Shown: positions 1 to 6,194, counted from the first letter of the stretch. The stretch is 7,665 nucleotides of DNA from Myxococcales bacterium (GCA_009885595.1 VFKJ01000038.1:1-7665); one strand, 5' to 3'. The notes: generated by a model from the sequence alone, not told the origin. A program made the numbers and translations.

Positions 1-2306
1 GAGAGCCGCACTTGATCGAGTGGCGCGCCGGTCGCGCCCGCCTGCTTCGCCACCATCCGCACCAGGGCGATCATCGAGGACGCCTCGAGGCCCCGTTCGC
101 CGTTGACTGACAACAGCGCGTCGAAGAGCCGCGCGGCGACGTCGAGCGAGCCCGCCAACTCCATGCTCATCGCGGGGGCGGGTGCTGGGGCGACCGGCGC
201 GATCGCAGGCGGTGGCGGCGGGGGGCGCGGCGCAGACGGCGGCGCCGCGGGCGGAGGTGCTGACGCCGGTGCGCGCGGCGCGGAGGGGGCCGCGGGCGGA
301 GGCGCCGACGGCGGTGCGCGCGGCGCGGAGGGCGGAGGCGCTGACGGCGGCGCGCGCGGCGCGGAGGGCGGAGGCGCTGACGGCGGTGCGCGCGGCGCGG
401 AGGGCGGCGGGCGAGGAGCCGAAGCGGGAACTGCGGGCGCCGGCGCGGAAGGGGGGACGCCGTAGACCGGAGCCGGGGCTGGCGTGGGCACCGGTGGGTT
501 CCAGGGCGGAGGCGAGAACGGCATCATCGGCCCCGGCGGAGGGTCGAACGCGTACGGCGCGGGACTGAACCTCTGCAGCTCACCGGTGGGCAACCGGCCC
601 ATCACCAGCGGGCTCGAGTCAGCCGAGCCCTGGAACTCGAAGTTCGAGAACGAATCCGCCGGCGCCGCGGGCACCGGGGGCCCCATCTGCGCAGCGTCGA
701 AGACCGGCTGCGTGGGAAACGGCGGCGGGGCGAGCGGCTCGGCGGCCGCGGCAGGCGTGCGCGAGCGCCCCCACTGCGGAAGCATCGTCTTGCCGTCGTA
801 GATGCGCGCGTGGCCTTCCTGAATGGTGCGCTCGGTCGCCCGCAGCGCGGTCACCGAGCGCACCTTCGCGCGGCTCTTCACGTCGTCGAGCACGTCGACG
901 CGCGAGGGATCGAGCACCGCGAGGAAGAGGCTGCCCAGCTCGAGCTTGAGGGGAATGACCTGCCAGTCGTCGGCCACGTCACGCGAGAGCAGAGCAGCCT
1001 GCATGGGCCCCAGCTGCAGCTCGAGCAGCTGCGGCCCGGTGAGAAAGGCCTGCTTGGCCAGCCCGGCAGCGATGGGCAGCACCTCGTCTTCATCGAGCAC
1101 GTCGAGGGCGATCAACGAGTCGAACATCGTCGCGCCCAGCGACTGTGCGTGCTGCAGCGCCTGGTCGAGCTGCTGCACGCTCAGCTTCTGCGCCTCGAGC
1201 AGCGCGCCCCCCAGGGCGAAGTCGCGCGGGTTGCCCTCGTCGCGCGAGTGCCGGGAGGTCCAGTCGCGCGCCGCCGCCCGGGCGTCCTCGGCTTCGTCTT
1301 GCACGCGCACCGCGGCCATCTCGGTGGCGCTGATGCGGCGGGTATTGATGCGGCCGAGCAGCACCTGGCCCTCCGGAGCGCCGGGCCCGGTCAAGGTGAG
1401 CAGCGCGCCGCCCTGCAGCTGGCCCATCAGGGGCACCCGCCCGGGGAAGAGCCGCTCGAACACCGGCCCCAGCGGCTGCGCGGGCGCGTCGCCGCCCCCC
1501 AGGGCGCTGAAGACCTCAGTGAGCGTCAGCTCGAGGTCCGAGATGGTGGGCCGCGCAGTGGGCGCCTTCGACAGCATCATCGCCAGCACCATGGGGATCG
1601 GCTGCGGCAGCCCGGGAAAGTGGCCCGGGGTCACGCCCGGGAACTTCTCGAAGCGCGCCTTCACCTCGGCGTGGGTGGCGCCCCCGAAGGCCGTCTTGCC
1701 GGTGAGTAACTCCAGCCACACCAGCCCCAGGCGGAAGATGTCGCTGGCAGCGCCGCGGCGGCCTTCCAGCTCTTCGGGTGAGAGCGTCAGCAGCTCGGAT
1801 CTCGCCGGTCCCAGCTGATCATCCGCGGGGTGCATCGTCGCCACGCCGACGGCCTCCAGCTTCACCGAGCCATCGCTGCCCAGCAGCAACGTGCTCGCGC
1901 TGACGTCGCCGTGCGAGAGGGAAGGGGTGGCTTGATCGAGGGCGAGCAGGCCGCGCGCCGCCTGCAGCACCACCGCCACGCTCTCCAAGGCAGAGAAGGG
2001 CCGCTGGCTCGAGAGCGCCGCCTGCAACGCGAGGCGCAAGGGCTCGCTCTCGAGGAACTCCTGCACGATGAAGACGGCGCCTTCGGCCTGCCCCACCTCG
2101 AGCAGCGGCAGCACGCCTTCCGCCTGGCGCAGCGACTGCCAGCCCTGCTGCGTGGGCGCGAAGCGCTCGAGAAAACCGCTCGACTTCGCCCACGGTTCCT
2201 TGCGCTTGAGCACCAGCACCGGCTTGCCCAGCTCGGAGACGCCCGCCGTGCTCTCCGTCAGGAGAGAAGGAGAGGCGAGAGGCGTGGCGAGTCGGTAGGT
2301 GCTCAT
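1..2306 (-). CDS. Kinase-like (probable pseudokinase) protein with MshEN/GspE N-terminal domain and Pro-rich repeat tail (3' end cut by window edge)
   Basis: An open minus-strand frame runs from the ATG at 2304-2306 to the left edge with no stop, giving 768 visible residues. Residues ~1-268 are a Ser/Thr kinase fold: a beta-3 lysine in VLVLKRK (K34), a catalytic loop HGDVSAST (H132, D134), SPEE in place of APE, SDIFRLGLVWLELLTG (D189) and a late RPT arginine. There is no glycine-rich loop, the catalytic-loop Asn is Thr, and the DFG motif reads AVG (A152), so the metal-binding residues are missing. Lys to Ser in the loop proves little by itself, because active myxobacterial kinases often read HRDVSPQN. 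Residues ~363-506 resemble the N-terminal domain of GspE/MshE/PilB ATPases (FALGGALLEAQKLS... through RIYDGK), which binds c-di-GMP in MshE; here the RLG-type ligand motifs look degenerate. Residues ~507-712 are Pro/Ala/Ser-rich. Residues 713-768 start another helical region. Likely a cytoplasmic signalling or scaffold protein. No clear Shine-Dalgarno precedes the ATG. Confidence 0.85.
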   Translation of the reverse strand, partial: MSTYRLATPLASPSLLTESTAGVSELGKPVLVLKRKEPWAKSSGFLERFAPTQQGWQSLRQAEGVLPLLEVGQAEGAVFIVQEFLESEPLRLALQAALSSQRPFSALESVAVVLQAARGLLALDQATPSLSHGDVSASTLLLGSDGSVKLEAVGVATMHPADDQLGPARSELLTLSPEELEGRRGAASDIFRLGLVWLELLTGKTAFGGATHAEVKARFEKFPGVTPGHFPGLPQPIPMVLAMMLSKAPTARPTISDLELTLTEVFSALGGGDAPAQPLGPVFERLFPGRVPLMGQLQGGALLTLTGPGAPEGQVLLGRINTRRISATEMAAVRVQDEAEDARAAARDWTSRHSRDEGNPRDFALGGALLEAQKLSVQQLDQALQHAQSLGATMFDSLIALDVLDEDEVLPIAAGLAKQAFLTGPQLLELQLGPMQAALLSRDVADDWQVIPLKLELGSLFLAVLDPSRVDVLDDVKSRAKVRSVTALRATERTIQEGHARIYDGKTMLPQWGRSRTPAAAAEPLAPPPFPTQPVFDAAQMGPPVPAAPADSFSNFEFQGSADSSPLVMGRLPTGELQRFSPAPYAFDPPPGPMMPFSPPPWNPPVPTPAPAPVYGVPPSAPAPAVPASAPRPPPSAPRAPPSAPPPSAPRAPPSAPPPSAPRAPPSAPPPAAPSAPRAPASAPPPAAPPSAPRPPPPPPAIAPVAPAPAPAMSMELAGSLDVAARLFDALLSVNGERGLEASSMIALVRMVAKQAGATGAPLDQVRL
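250..402 (-). repeat. 36-bp tandem repeat encoding a 12-residue Pro/Ala/Ser unit
   Basis: Three adjacent 36-bp units (295-330, 331-366, 367-402) differ at only a few positions. A fourth copy at 250-285 is separated from them by 9 bp. In the coding (minus) frame each unit reads SAPRAPPSAPPP, so copy-number change would keep the frame. The unit lies in the Pro-rich tail of the kinase-like protein and is probably a flexible linker. It is coding minisatellite DNA: the units directly abut, without the unique spacers of a CRISPR array. Confidence 0.85.
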
Positions 2307-2634
2307 CGGCGCGTGCGGCGGAGCGCGAAAACTACAACAGGACGATTCACTTCGCCCGCCCACTCAGCCCCGCGGCAACACCCGCTGGAGAGTCTCCAAT
2401 GACACCGGCTTGGCGACGACCTCGTTCATTCCCGAGCGCAGGCAGGCGGTGAGGTCTGCTTCGCTGGTGGAGGCGGTGAGCGCGATGATGGGCACCCGCG
2501 CGGGGCCAGCCGGGGCAAGATGGAACCCGATGGGTCAGCTTGCTCACCACGGTTTTCTGAGGTCGGGAGCGCGCCAAGTGCGCGAGTCCATGGGGGGGAG
2601 GGCTGGTGTCAGTCTTGCGAGTGGCTCGGCCGCC
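2307..2634. other. Gene-poor gap between divergent genes
   Basis: These 328 bases separate the kinase-like gene (minus strand) from the lipoprotein gene (plus strand). The only recognisable content is the receiver remnant described separately. I see no convincing -35/-10 pair for either flanking gene, no tRNA and no transposon end. A G-rich stretch at 2592-2601 lies too far upstream of 2635 to act as its ribosome binding site. An open plus-strand frame does cross this gap into the lipoprotein gene, but its translation resembles no protein family and overlaps the remnant. Confidence 0.6.
2364..2520 (-). pseudogene. 3' remnant of a CheY-like response-regulator receiver domain
   Basis: The minus strand from ~2520 down to the TGA at 2364-2366 reads VPIIALTASTSEADLTACLR, then SGMNEVVAKPVSLETLQ, RVLPRG and a stop. 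This is the C-terminal half of a receiver domain: beta-4 with the conserved Thr (ALTA), the alpha-4 GM turn, and the beta-5 KP pair followed by alpha-5. The N-terminal half, with the acidic pocket and the phosphoacceptor Asp, is missing. The same frame meets a TGA at 2535-2537, and the other minus frames upstream contain nothing receiver-like. The fragment therefore cannot be a working receiver and is best read as the stump of a response regulator or hybrid histidine kinase whose 5' part was lost. It ends 57 bp before the kinase-like gene on the same strand, so the two may once have shared an operon. Confidence 0.8.
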
Positions 2635-5343
2635 ATGAGGCTCTCCCTTCTCCTCCTCGCGCTGGGCCTGGGCGGTTGTGCGCCCGAGTTCGCCGATCAC
2701 ACCGTCCCCACGCTGGCCCAGCAGGCCGACTACGAGAAGCTGGCGGTCACCGCCAACGGGCGCTCCGAGGTGAAGTTCCTCGTCACCAGCTTCGGGACCG
2801 CGCCGGCCATGCGGTACATGGACAGCCACTTCTACGCGTTGCACGACGAGTGGTACTGGTTCCGGTTGCTCAACGGCGCCAAGGTGCCGGGCCGCGAGGG
2901 CATCACCCCCGTCGACGAGCTGCACTTCGATTCCATCGCCGACATCTACACCTGGGCGCGGAAGACCGACCCGCTGCCGCTCGACCTCACCTGGGTGGGA
3001 GACGATCGCCTCTACAGCCCGCGGTTCTACACGCTCTCGCTCGACATCCGCCCGCGCGCGTTCGGCCTGGGCACCCTGGTGCACGTCACCGAGCGCGGCG
3101 GCCGGCCCGAGCGCTGGGCCTTCCTGCTCGAGTTCCAGGACGCGGTCATTCACTCGGAGCTGGTGACGTTCTTCGAGCGGCTCGACGCCACCGGGCCTGC
3201 CGAGGCGCGCGGCAAGGTGTTCTGGGTGGTGCGCTCGCCGCAGCAGGAAGCGCTCGCGCAGGACATGGAGGCGCAGCGGCTGCGCTTCCACGACCGCATT
3301 CTCCGCCTCGAGGACCTCTCGGTGGCCGGCGAGATCGAGGTCTACAACGGCGGCCTCACCGCGGGCCGGCTGCGGGTCATCCGCTCGGGGGAGAGCTTCG
3401 AGGGCACGAAGAGCACCGACATCCTGGTGGTGGAAGACGTGCCCGATTTCCTGCCGCCCGCCGCCGGGGTCATCACCTCGGTGCCGCAGACGCCGCTGGC
3501 GCACTTCAACCTGCTGGCGAAGAACCGCGGCATCCCCAACGTGTACGAGGGCGGGGTGCTGGAGAACCAGGAACTGCGCGACCTCGCCTGGCTGCACGCC
3601 CCGGTGGTGATGAAGGCCGCCGCGCCGGGCGAGCTGGTGATCAAGCCCATCACCGAGGCGCAGCTGGCGCAGTGGCTGCAACTGCAGCGCAAGTCGCCGG
3701 TGGCGGTGCAGCAGGTCGACGTGAGCACGCTGCCCTACAGCCACGACCTGCGCTCGCTGCGCCTGGAGGACGCGGCGACCCTGCGGCCCTCGGTGGGCGG
3801 CAAGGCGACCGGCTACCTCGCGCTGCTCGCCGTCGTTCCAGACGCCACCCCAGATCAGCTCGAGGCGATCACCATTCGTCCCTACGTCGAGCACCTCGCG
3901 CAGTTCCGCGCGCGCCTCGAGCAGATGCTGGCCGCGCACGAGTTCGGCGCCGACGCGCGGGTGCGCTCCCTCGCGCTCGAGGGCGAGACGCGCTTCCGCG
4001 CCACCCACCCGTCCGACGAGGCGTTCCTGGTGGCGTTCCTCAACGCGCACGGGCCGGGTGACGCGCTGGGCGACTTCGCGCGGGCCGGGGGCCTCAAGGA
4101 CGCCATCCGCGCGGCGCCCCTCGAGCCGGCCACGCTCGCCACCCTCACCGCCGCGCTGACGGCGCGCTTCGGGCACTACGCGGTGACCCAGGGGCTGCGG
4201 TTCCGCTCCTCCAGCACCGCGGAGGACGTGGAGGGCTTCAACGGCGCCGGCCTGTACGACTCGAACACCGGCTACCTCGAGGCCGCGGCGCAGCCCAGCG
4301 CGGGCGATCGCACCAAGACGGTCGAGTACGCGCTCAAGAAGACCTGGGCCTCGTACTGGAGCTTCGAGGCCTTCGAGGAGCGGGCGTTCGAGAGCGTCGA
4401 TCACCTCTCGGGAAACATGGCGGTGGTGGTGCACGCGAACTTCGACGACCCGCATGAGCTGAACAACGGGGTGTTCCTGCTCGAGCTCCAGGGCGAGGGC
4501 GCCACCCTCGAGCTCAACGTGCAGGCGGGGGCGCTCTCCGTGACCAACCCGACCTCGACGCAGCTGCCGGAGATCGATCGCGTGTCGCAGGCGCCGGGCG
4601 GGGTGCCGGTGATCGAGCGGGTGCGCGCGTCCAGCGTGGTGCCTGCGGGCACGCTGCTGCTGACCGAAGAGGAGCTGCTCGACACCTTCACCCGGGCGCG
4701 CGCCGTGGCGGTGCGCTGGCGCGAGGGGGAGAACGCGCCCCGGCCCGCGGCGCAGCGCTCCACCACCCTGGTGCTCGACTTCGAGTTCCGCAAGGTGGCC
4801 GCGGGGTGGCCGGCGTTGAAGGTGGGCAGCCTGCCGCCGCGCATCGTGCTCAAGCAGTCGCGGCCCCTCGAGCCGGGCCTGCGCGGGCTCAGCGCCGAGG
4901 TGCTCTCGCTGCCCATTCCGCGCGACCTGCTGCGCCGCGCGCGCCGGGTGGAGCGCCGCACCTGCCAGAACACCCGCTTCCAGGCGACGCTGGTGGAGGC
5001 GTTGACGAACCCGGCGGCGCAGCCGGACCCCGGGTATTCGGAAAGCCCGTTCACGGCGTCGCTCGCGGTGGAGTTCAAGGAAGCGGTGCCTTCGCTGAAC
5101 GTGGCGCTGGGCGAGGTGGTGCAGGCTGATCACCTCGGGCTGTCCTCAGCGCAGCACCTGCAGCTGCCGGCGCGCTGGAGCTTTTCGGGCGCCTTCACCC
5201 CGGCGGGGAAGTTGAGCTCGGTGGAGCTGCAGGAAGGCCGCTTCGTGCTGGTGGGCGCGGCCAGTGCAGAGGGCAGCGCGCTGCAGTGCACGGTGCAGGT
5301 GCTGCACAGCACGCCCGCAGAGTTCCTGCTCAGCCTGCTCTAA
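2635..5343 (+). CDS. Predicted lipoprotein with phosphohistidine swivel and PEP/pyruvate-dikinase-type ATP-grasp domains
   Basis: The ATG at 2635 opens a 902-residue protein beginning with a lipoprotein signal peptide: MR, a Leu-rich core and an LGGC lipobox (C15). With no Asp at +2, outer-membrane anchoring is likely. Residues ~16-225 are unrecognised. Residues ~225-330 resemble the phosphohistidine swivel domain of PEP-utilising enzymes (AAGVITSVPQTPLAHFNLLA, then KNRGIPN), with H290 at the phospho-acceptor position. Residues ~380-750 resemble the PEP/pyruvate-binding ATP-grasp domain: VGGKATGYL (K390), RFRSSSTAEDVEGF (R524), DFEFRK (E717) and KQSRP (Q741). The key nucleotide-binding residues are kept. 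Residues ~750-902 are unrecognised, and no C-terminal PEP/pyruvate TIM barrel is seen. His-domain-before-ATP-domain is the order of glucan water dikinases and the reverse of PEP synthase. The acceptor is unknown, and how an exported protein would meet ATP is unclear. An in-frame ATG at 2590 would add 15 residues; 2635 gives the classical signal peptide. The gene stands alone, without an obvious SD. Confidence 0.85.
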   Translation: MRLSLLLLALGLGGCAPEFADHTVPTLAQQADYEKLAVTANGRSEVKFLVTSFGTAPAMRYMDSHFYALHDEWYWFRLLNGAKVPGREGITPVDELHFDSIADIYTWARKTDPLPLDLTWVGDDRLYSPRFYTLSLDIRPRAFGLGTLVHVTERGGRPERWAFLLEFQDAVIHSELVTFFERLDATGPAEARGKVFWVVRSPQQEALAQDMEAQRLRFHDRILRLEDLSVAGEIEVYNGGLTAGRLRVIRSGESFEGTKSTDILVVEDVPDFLPPAAGVITSVPQTPLAHFNLLAKNRGIPNVYEGGVLENQELRDLAWLHAPVVMKAAAPGELVIKPITEAQLAQWLQLQRKSPVAVQQVDVSTLPYSHDLRSLRLEDAATLRPSVGGKATGYLALLAVVPDATPDQLEAITIRPYVEHLAQFRARLEQMLAAHEFGADARVRSLALEGETRFRATHPSDEAFLVAFLNAHGPGDALGDFARAGGLKDAIRAAPLEPATLATLTAALTARFGHYAVTQGLRFRSSSTAEDVEGFNGAGLYDSNTGYLEAAAQPSAGDRTKTVEYALKKTWASYWSFEAFEERAFESVDHLSGNMAVVVHANFDDPHELNNGVFLLELQGEGATLELNVQAGALSVTNPTSTQLPEIDRVSQAPGGVPVIERVRASSVVPAGTLLLTEEELLDTFTRARAVAVRWREGENAPRPAAQRSTTLVLDFEFRKVAAGWPALKVGSLPPRIVLKQSRPLEPGLRGLSAEVLSLPIPRDLLRRARRVERRTCQNTRFQATLVEALTNPAAQPDPGYSESPFTASLAVEFKEAVPSLNVALGEVVQADHLGLSSAQHLQLPARWSFSGAFTPAGKLSSVELQEGRFVLVGAASAEGSALQCTVQVLHSTPAEFLLSLL

Positions 5344-5361
5344 CGCTCAGGCGCGAGCGTT
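5342..5361 (+). terminator. Hairpin at the 3' end of the lipoprotein gene
   Basis: AACGCTC (5342-5348) pairs perfectly with GAGCGTT (5355-5361) around a 6-nt loop and overlaps the TAA stop. Only a few scattered T residues follow, so on its own it is a weak intrinsic terminator. It may act together with the second hairpin and T-run just downstream. Confidence 0.35.
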
Positions 5362-5397
5362 GTGCTTCTCCTCGCGCGGAGATATCTTTTTCTAGAA
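5360..5397 (+). promoter_or_regulatory. Candidate sigma-70-type promoter and operator of the toxin-antitoxin operon
   Basis: TTGTGC (5360-5365) and TATCTT (5383-5388) are separated by exactly 17 bp in a locally AT-rich patch. This resembles a housekeeping promoter, and a start near 5395 would leave only about 10 nt of leader before the ATG at 5404. The perfect 8-bp palindrome TTCTAGAA (5390-5397) lies at the presumed transcription start. Ribbon-helix-helix antitoxins commonly repress their own operon at such sites, so it is a candidate operator. The AGAAG within 5395-5399 could serve as the ribosome binding site. Confidence 0.4.
5367..5391 (+). terminator. Possible rho-independent terminator (hairpin plus T-run)
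   Basis: TCTCC (5367-5371) pairs with GGAGA (5378-5382) across a 6-nt loop and is followed by TATCTTTTT, the clearest T-run in the window. It would end transcription of the lipoprotein gene. The stem is short, and the same bases contain the proposed -10 box of the antitoxin promoter, so the T-run may instead simply be part of that promoter. Confidence 0.35.
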
Positions 5398-5403
5398 GAC
5401 AAT

Positions 5404-5673
5404 ATGAGTTCACAAACCCAGGTCTCTGCGCACATTGCCGCTTCCACCAAGCGCGAGCTCGACGAGTATGCCGAGGCGCATGGTCTGAAGCAGGGATACC
5501 TGGTCGAAGAGGCGCTGAGGCATCACCTCCGCGCGCTGCGAGAGCTCCCCGCCGACGTGATCGTCCCCACGCGCATCGTCGTGACCCGTGAGAGCGGTGC
5601 GCGGATTCTCGAGCGCATCGCCAAGCCCGGGAAGCCGACCAGGGCCCTTCGCAAGCTGTTCGGGAAGCGGTGA
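5404..5673 (+). CDS. Ribbon-helix-helix antitoxin of TacA type
   Basis: An 89-residue protein. Residues ~5-12 (TQVSAHIA) fit the DNA-binding beta strand of a ribbon-helix-helix fold, ~15-26 (TKRELDEYAEAH) helix 1, and ~31-45 helix 2. The C-terminal part (VPTRIVVTRESGARILERIA, then a PTRALRKLFG tail) resembles the toxin-neutralising segment of antitoxins paired with GNAT toxins. The role is to bind and block the acetyltransferase encoded next, and probably to repress the operon. I chose the ATG at 5404 because the RHH strand follows it directly; the GTG at 5362 would add 14 residues lying inside the promoter and terminator region. The TGA at 5671-5673 is immediately followed, in the same frame, by the toxin coding sequence, which is unusual. 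Confidence 0.8.
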   Translation: MSSQTQVSAHIAASTKRELDEYAEAHGLKQGYLVEEALRHHLRALRELPADVIVPTRIVVTRESGARILERIAKPGKPTRALRKLFGKR

Positions 5674-6183
5674 GCCATCGAACTCCGGCGCCTGAGCCCT
5701 GAGGACGATCGCTCCGACTTCCGCTCGGGCAACATCGAACTCGATCGGTTCTTCCAGAAGTTCGCGGGCCAGAACCAATTTCGTCACCACCTGGGCACCA
5801 CCTGGGTCGCGGTCGAAGGCGCCCGGATTCTCGGGTTCGTCACGGTGGCTGCAGCCGAGGTCGAGATCGCAGGTCTCCCGGCCTCCCGCAGGAAGGGTCT
5901 TCCGGCCTATCCGCTCCCCGCACTCCGCATCGCGCGTCTGGCGGTCGACGCGCGCGTTCAGGGCCAGGGCGTGGGAGCCGAGTTGTTGAAGCAGGCCCTC
6001 ATCATCGCCCGGAAGACCGCCGACGCCGTGGGCTGCGTGGGCGTCATCGTCGATGCCAAGCAGGACGCCATTCCCTTCTACCTTCGTTACGGCTTCGAGC
6101 CGATGACGACGCTTCGAGGCGCGCTCGGGGAGCGCCCGCCGCCGACCAGCCTCTTCCTCCCTCTGGGGCTGATTCCGGCCTGA
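5674..6183 (+). CDS. GNAT acetyltransferase toxin of TacT type, start codon out of frame (possible pseudogene)
   Basis: The frame encodes 169 residues typical of GNAT toxins that acetylate the amino group of aminoacyl-tRNA and block translation. It has IELRRLSPEDDRSDFRSGN at the N-terminus, LDRFFQKFAGQNQFRHH next, the ARLAVDARVQGQGVG acetyl-CoA loop (R and QGQGVG codons from 5953 to 5976) and FYLRYGF, with the likely catalytic Tyr codon at 6079-6081. It ends in the family-typical LFLPL region. The body has no internal stop, but no ATG, GTG or TTG occurs in frame between the antitoxin stop and a GTG at 5845, which lies too deep in the fold. The expected start is the GTG at 5670, overlapping the antitoxin TGA as GTGA, but it reads out of frame and stops at 5700-5702. 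Removing one C from the GTGAGCCATCG stretch would restore MSIELRRLSPED. So it is either a one-base frameshift, a sequencing error, or initiation at the ATC at 5677. Confidence 0.75.
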   Translation, partial: AIELRRLSPEDDRSDFRSGNIELDRFFQKFAGQNQFRHHLGTTWVAVEGARILGFVTVAAAEVEIAGLPASRRKGLPAYPLPALRIARLAVDARVQGQGVGAELLKQALIIARKTADAVGCVGVIVDAKQDAIPFYLRYGFEPMTTLRGALGERPPPTSLFLPLGLIPA

Positions 6184-6194
6184 GCCTCTCAGGC
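6178..6194. terminator. Hairpin shared by two convergent stop codons
   Basis: GCCTGA (6178-6183) and TCAGGC (6189-6194) form a perfect 6-bp inverted repeat around a 5-nt loop. The left arm contains the toxin TGA and the right arm the TGA of rtcA. With only 5 bp between the two genes, it may act as a small bidirectional stop. There is no T-run on either side, so its strength as a terminator is doubtful. Confidence 0.35.

Noticed and set aside
250..402. CRISPR array
   Set aside because: The 36-bp units directly abut, lack unique spacers and encode an in-frame Pro-rich repeat.
103..465. 120-residue Gly/Ala-rich plus-strand frame resembling PE-PGRS-like proteins
   Set aside because: It is the antisense reading of the Pro/Ala/Ser repeat tail, whose minus-strand frame continues unbroken from the kinase and MshEN domains.
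823..1818. 331-residue plus-strand frame, with another at 810-1709
   Set aside because: Both are antisense to the kinase-like gene, low-complexity and without recognisable motifs.
2307..2345. Promoter for the kinase-like gene on the minus strand
   Set aside because: Only a weak TAGTTT-like box is visible, with no convincing -35 partner or Shine-Dalgarno.
2299..2634. N-terminal extension of the lipoprotein gene from an ATG at 2301 or nearby
   Set aside because: It would put 112 non-homologous residues before a textbook lipoprotein signal peptide and runs antisense through the receiver remnant.
2347..5133. 928-residue open frame on the minus strand
   Set aside because: It lies antisense to the lipoprotein gene and is rich in Arg, His and Glu without any motif. 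It is the usual long shadow frame in GC-rich DNA; the plus strand carries clear domain signatures.
5845..6183. GNAT gene starting at the GTG at 5845
   Set aside because: It would remove the conserved N-terminal third of the acetyltransferase fold, which is clearly encoded in the same frame from 5677 onward.
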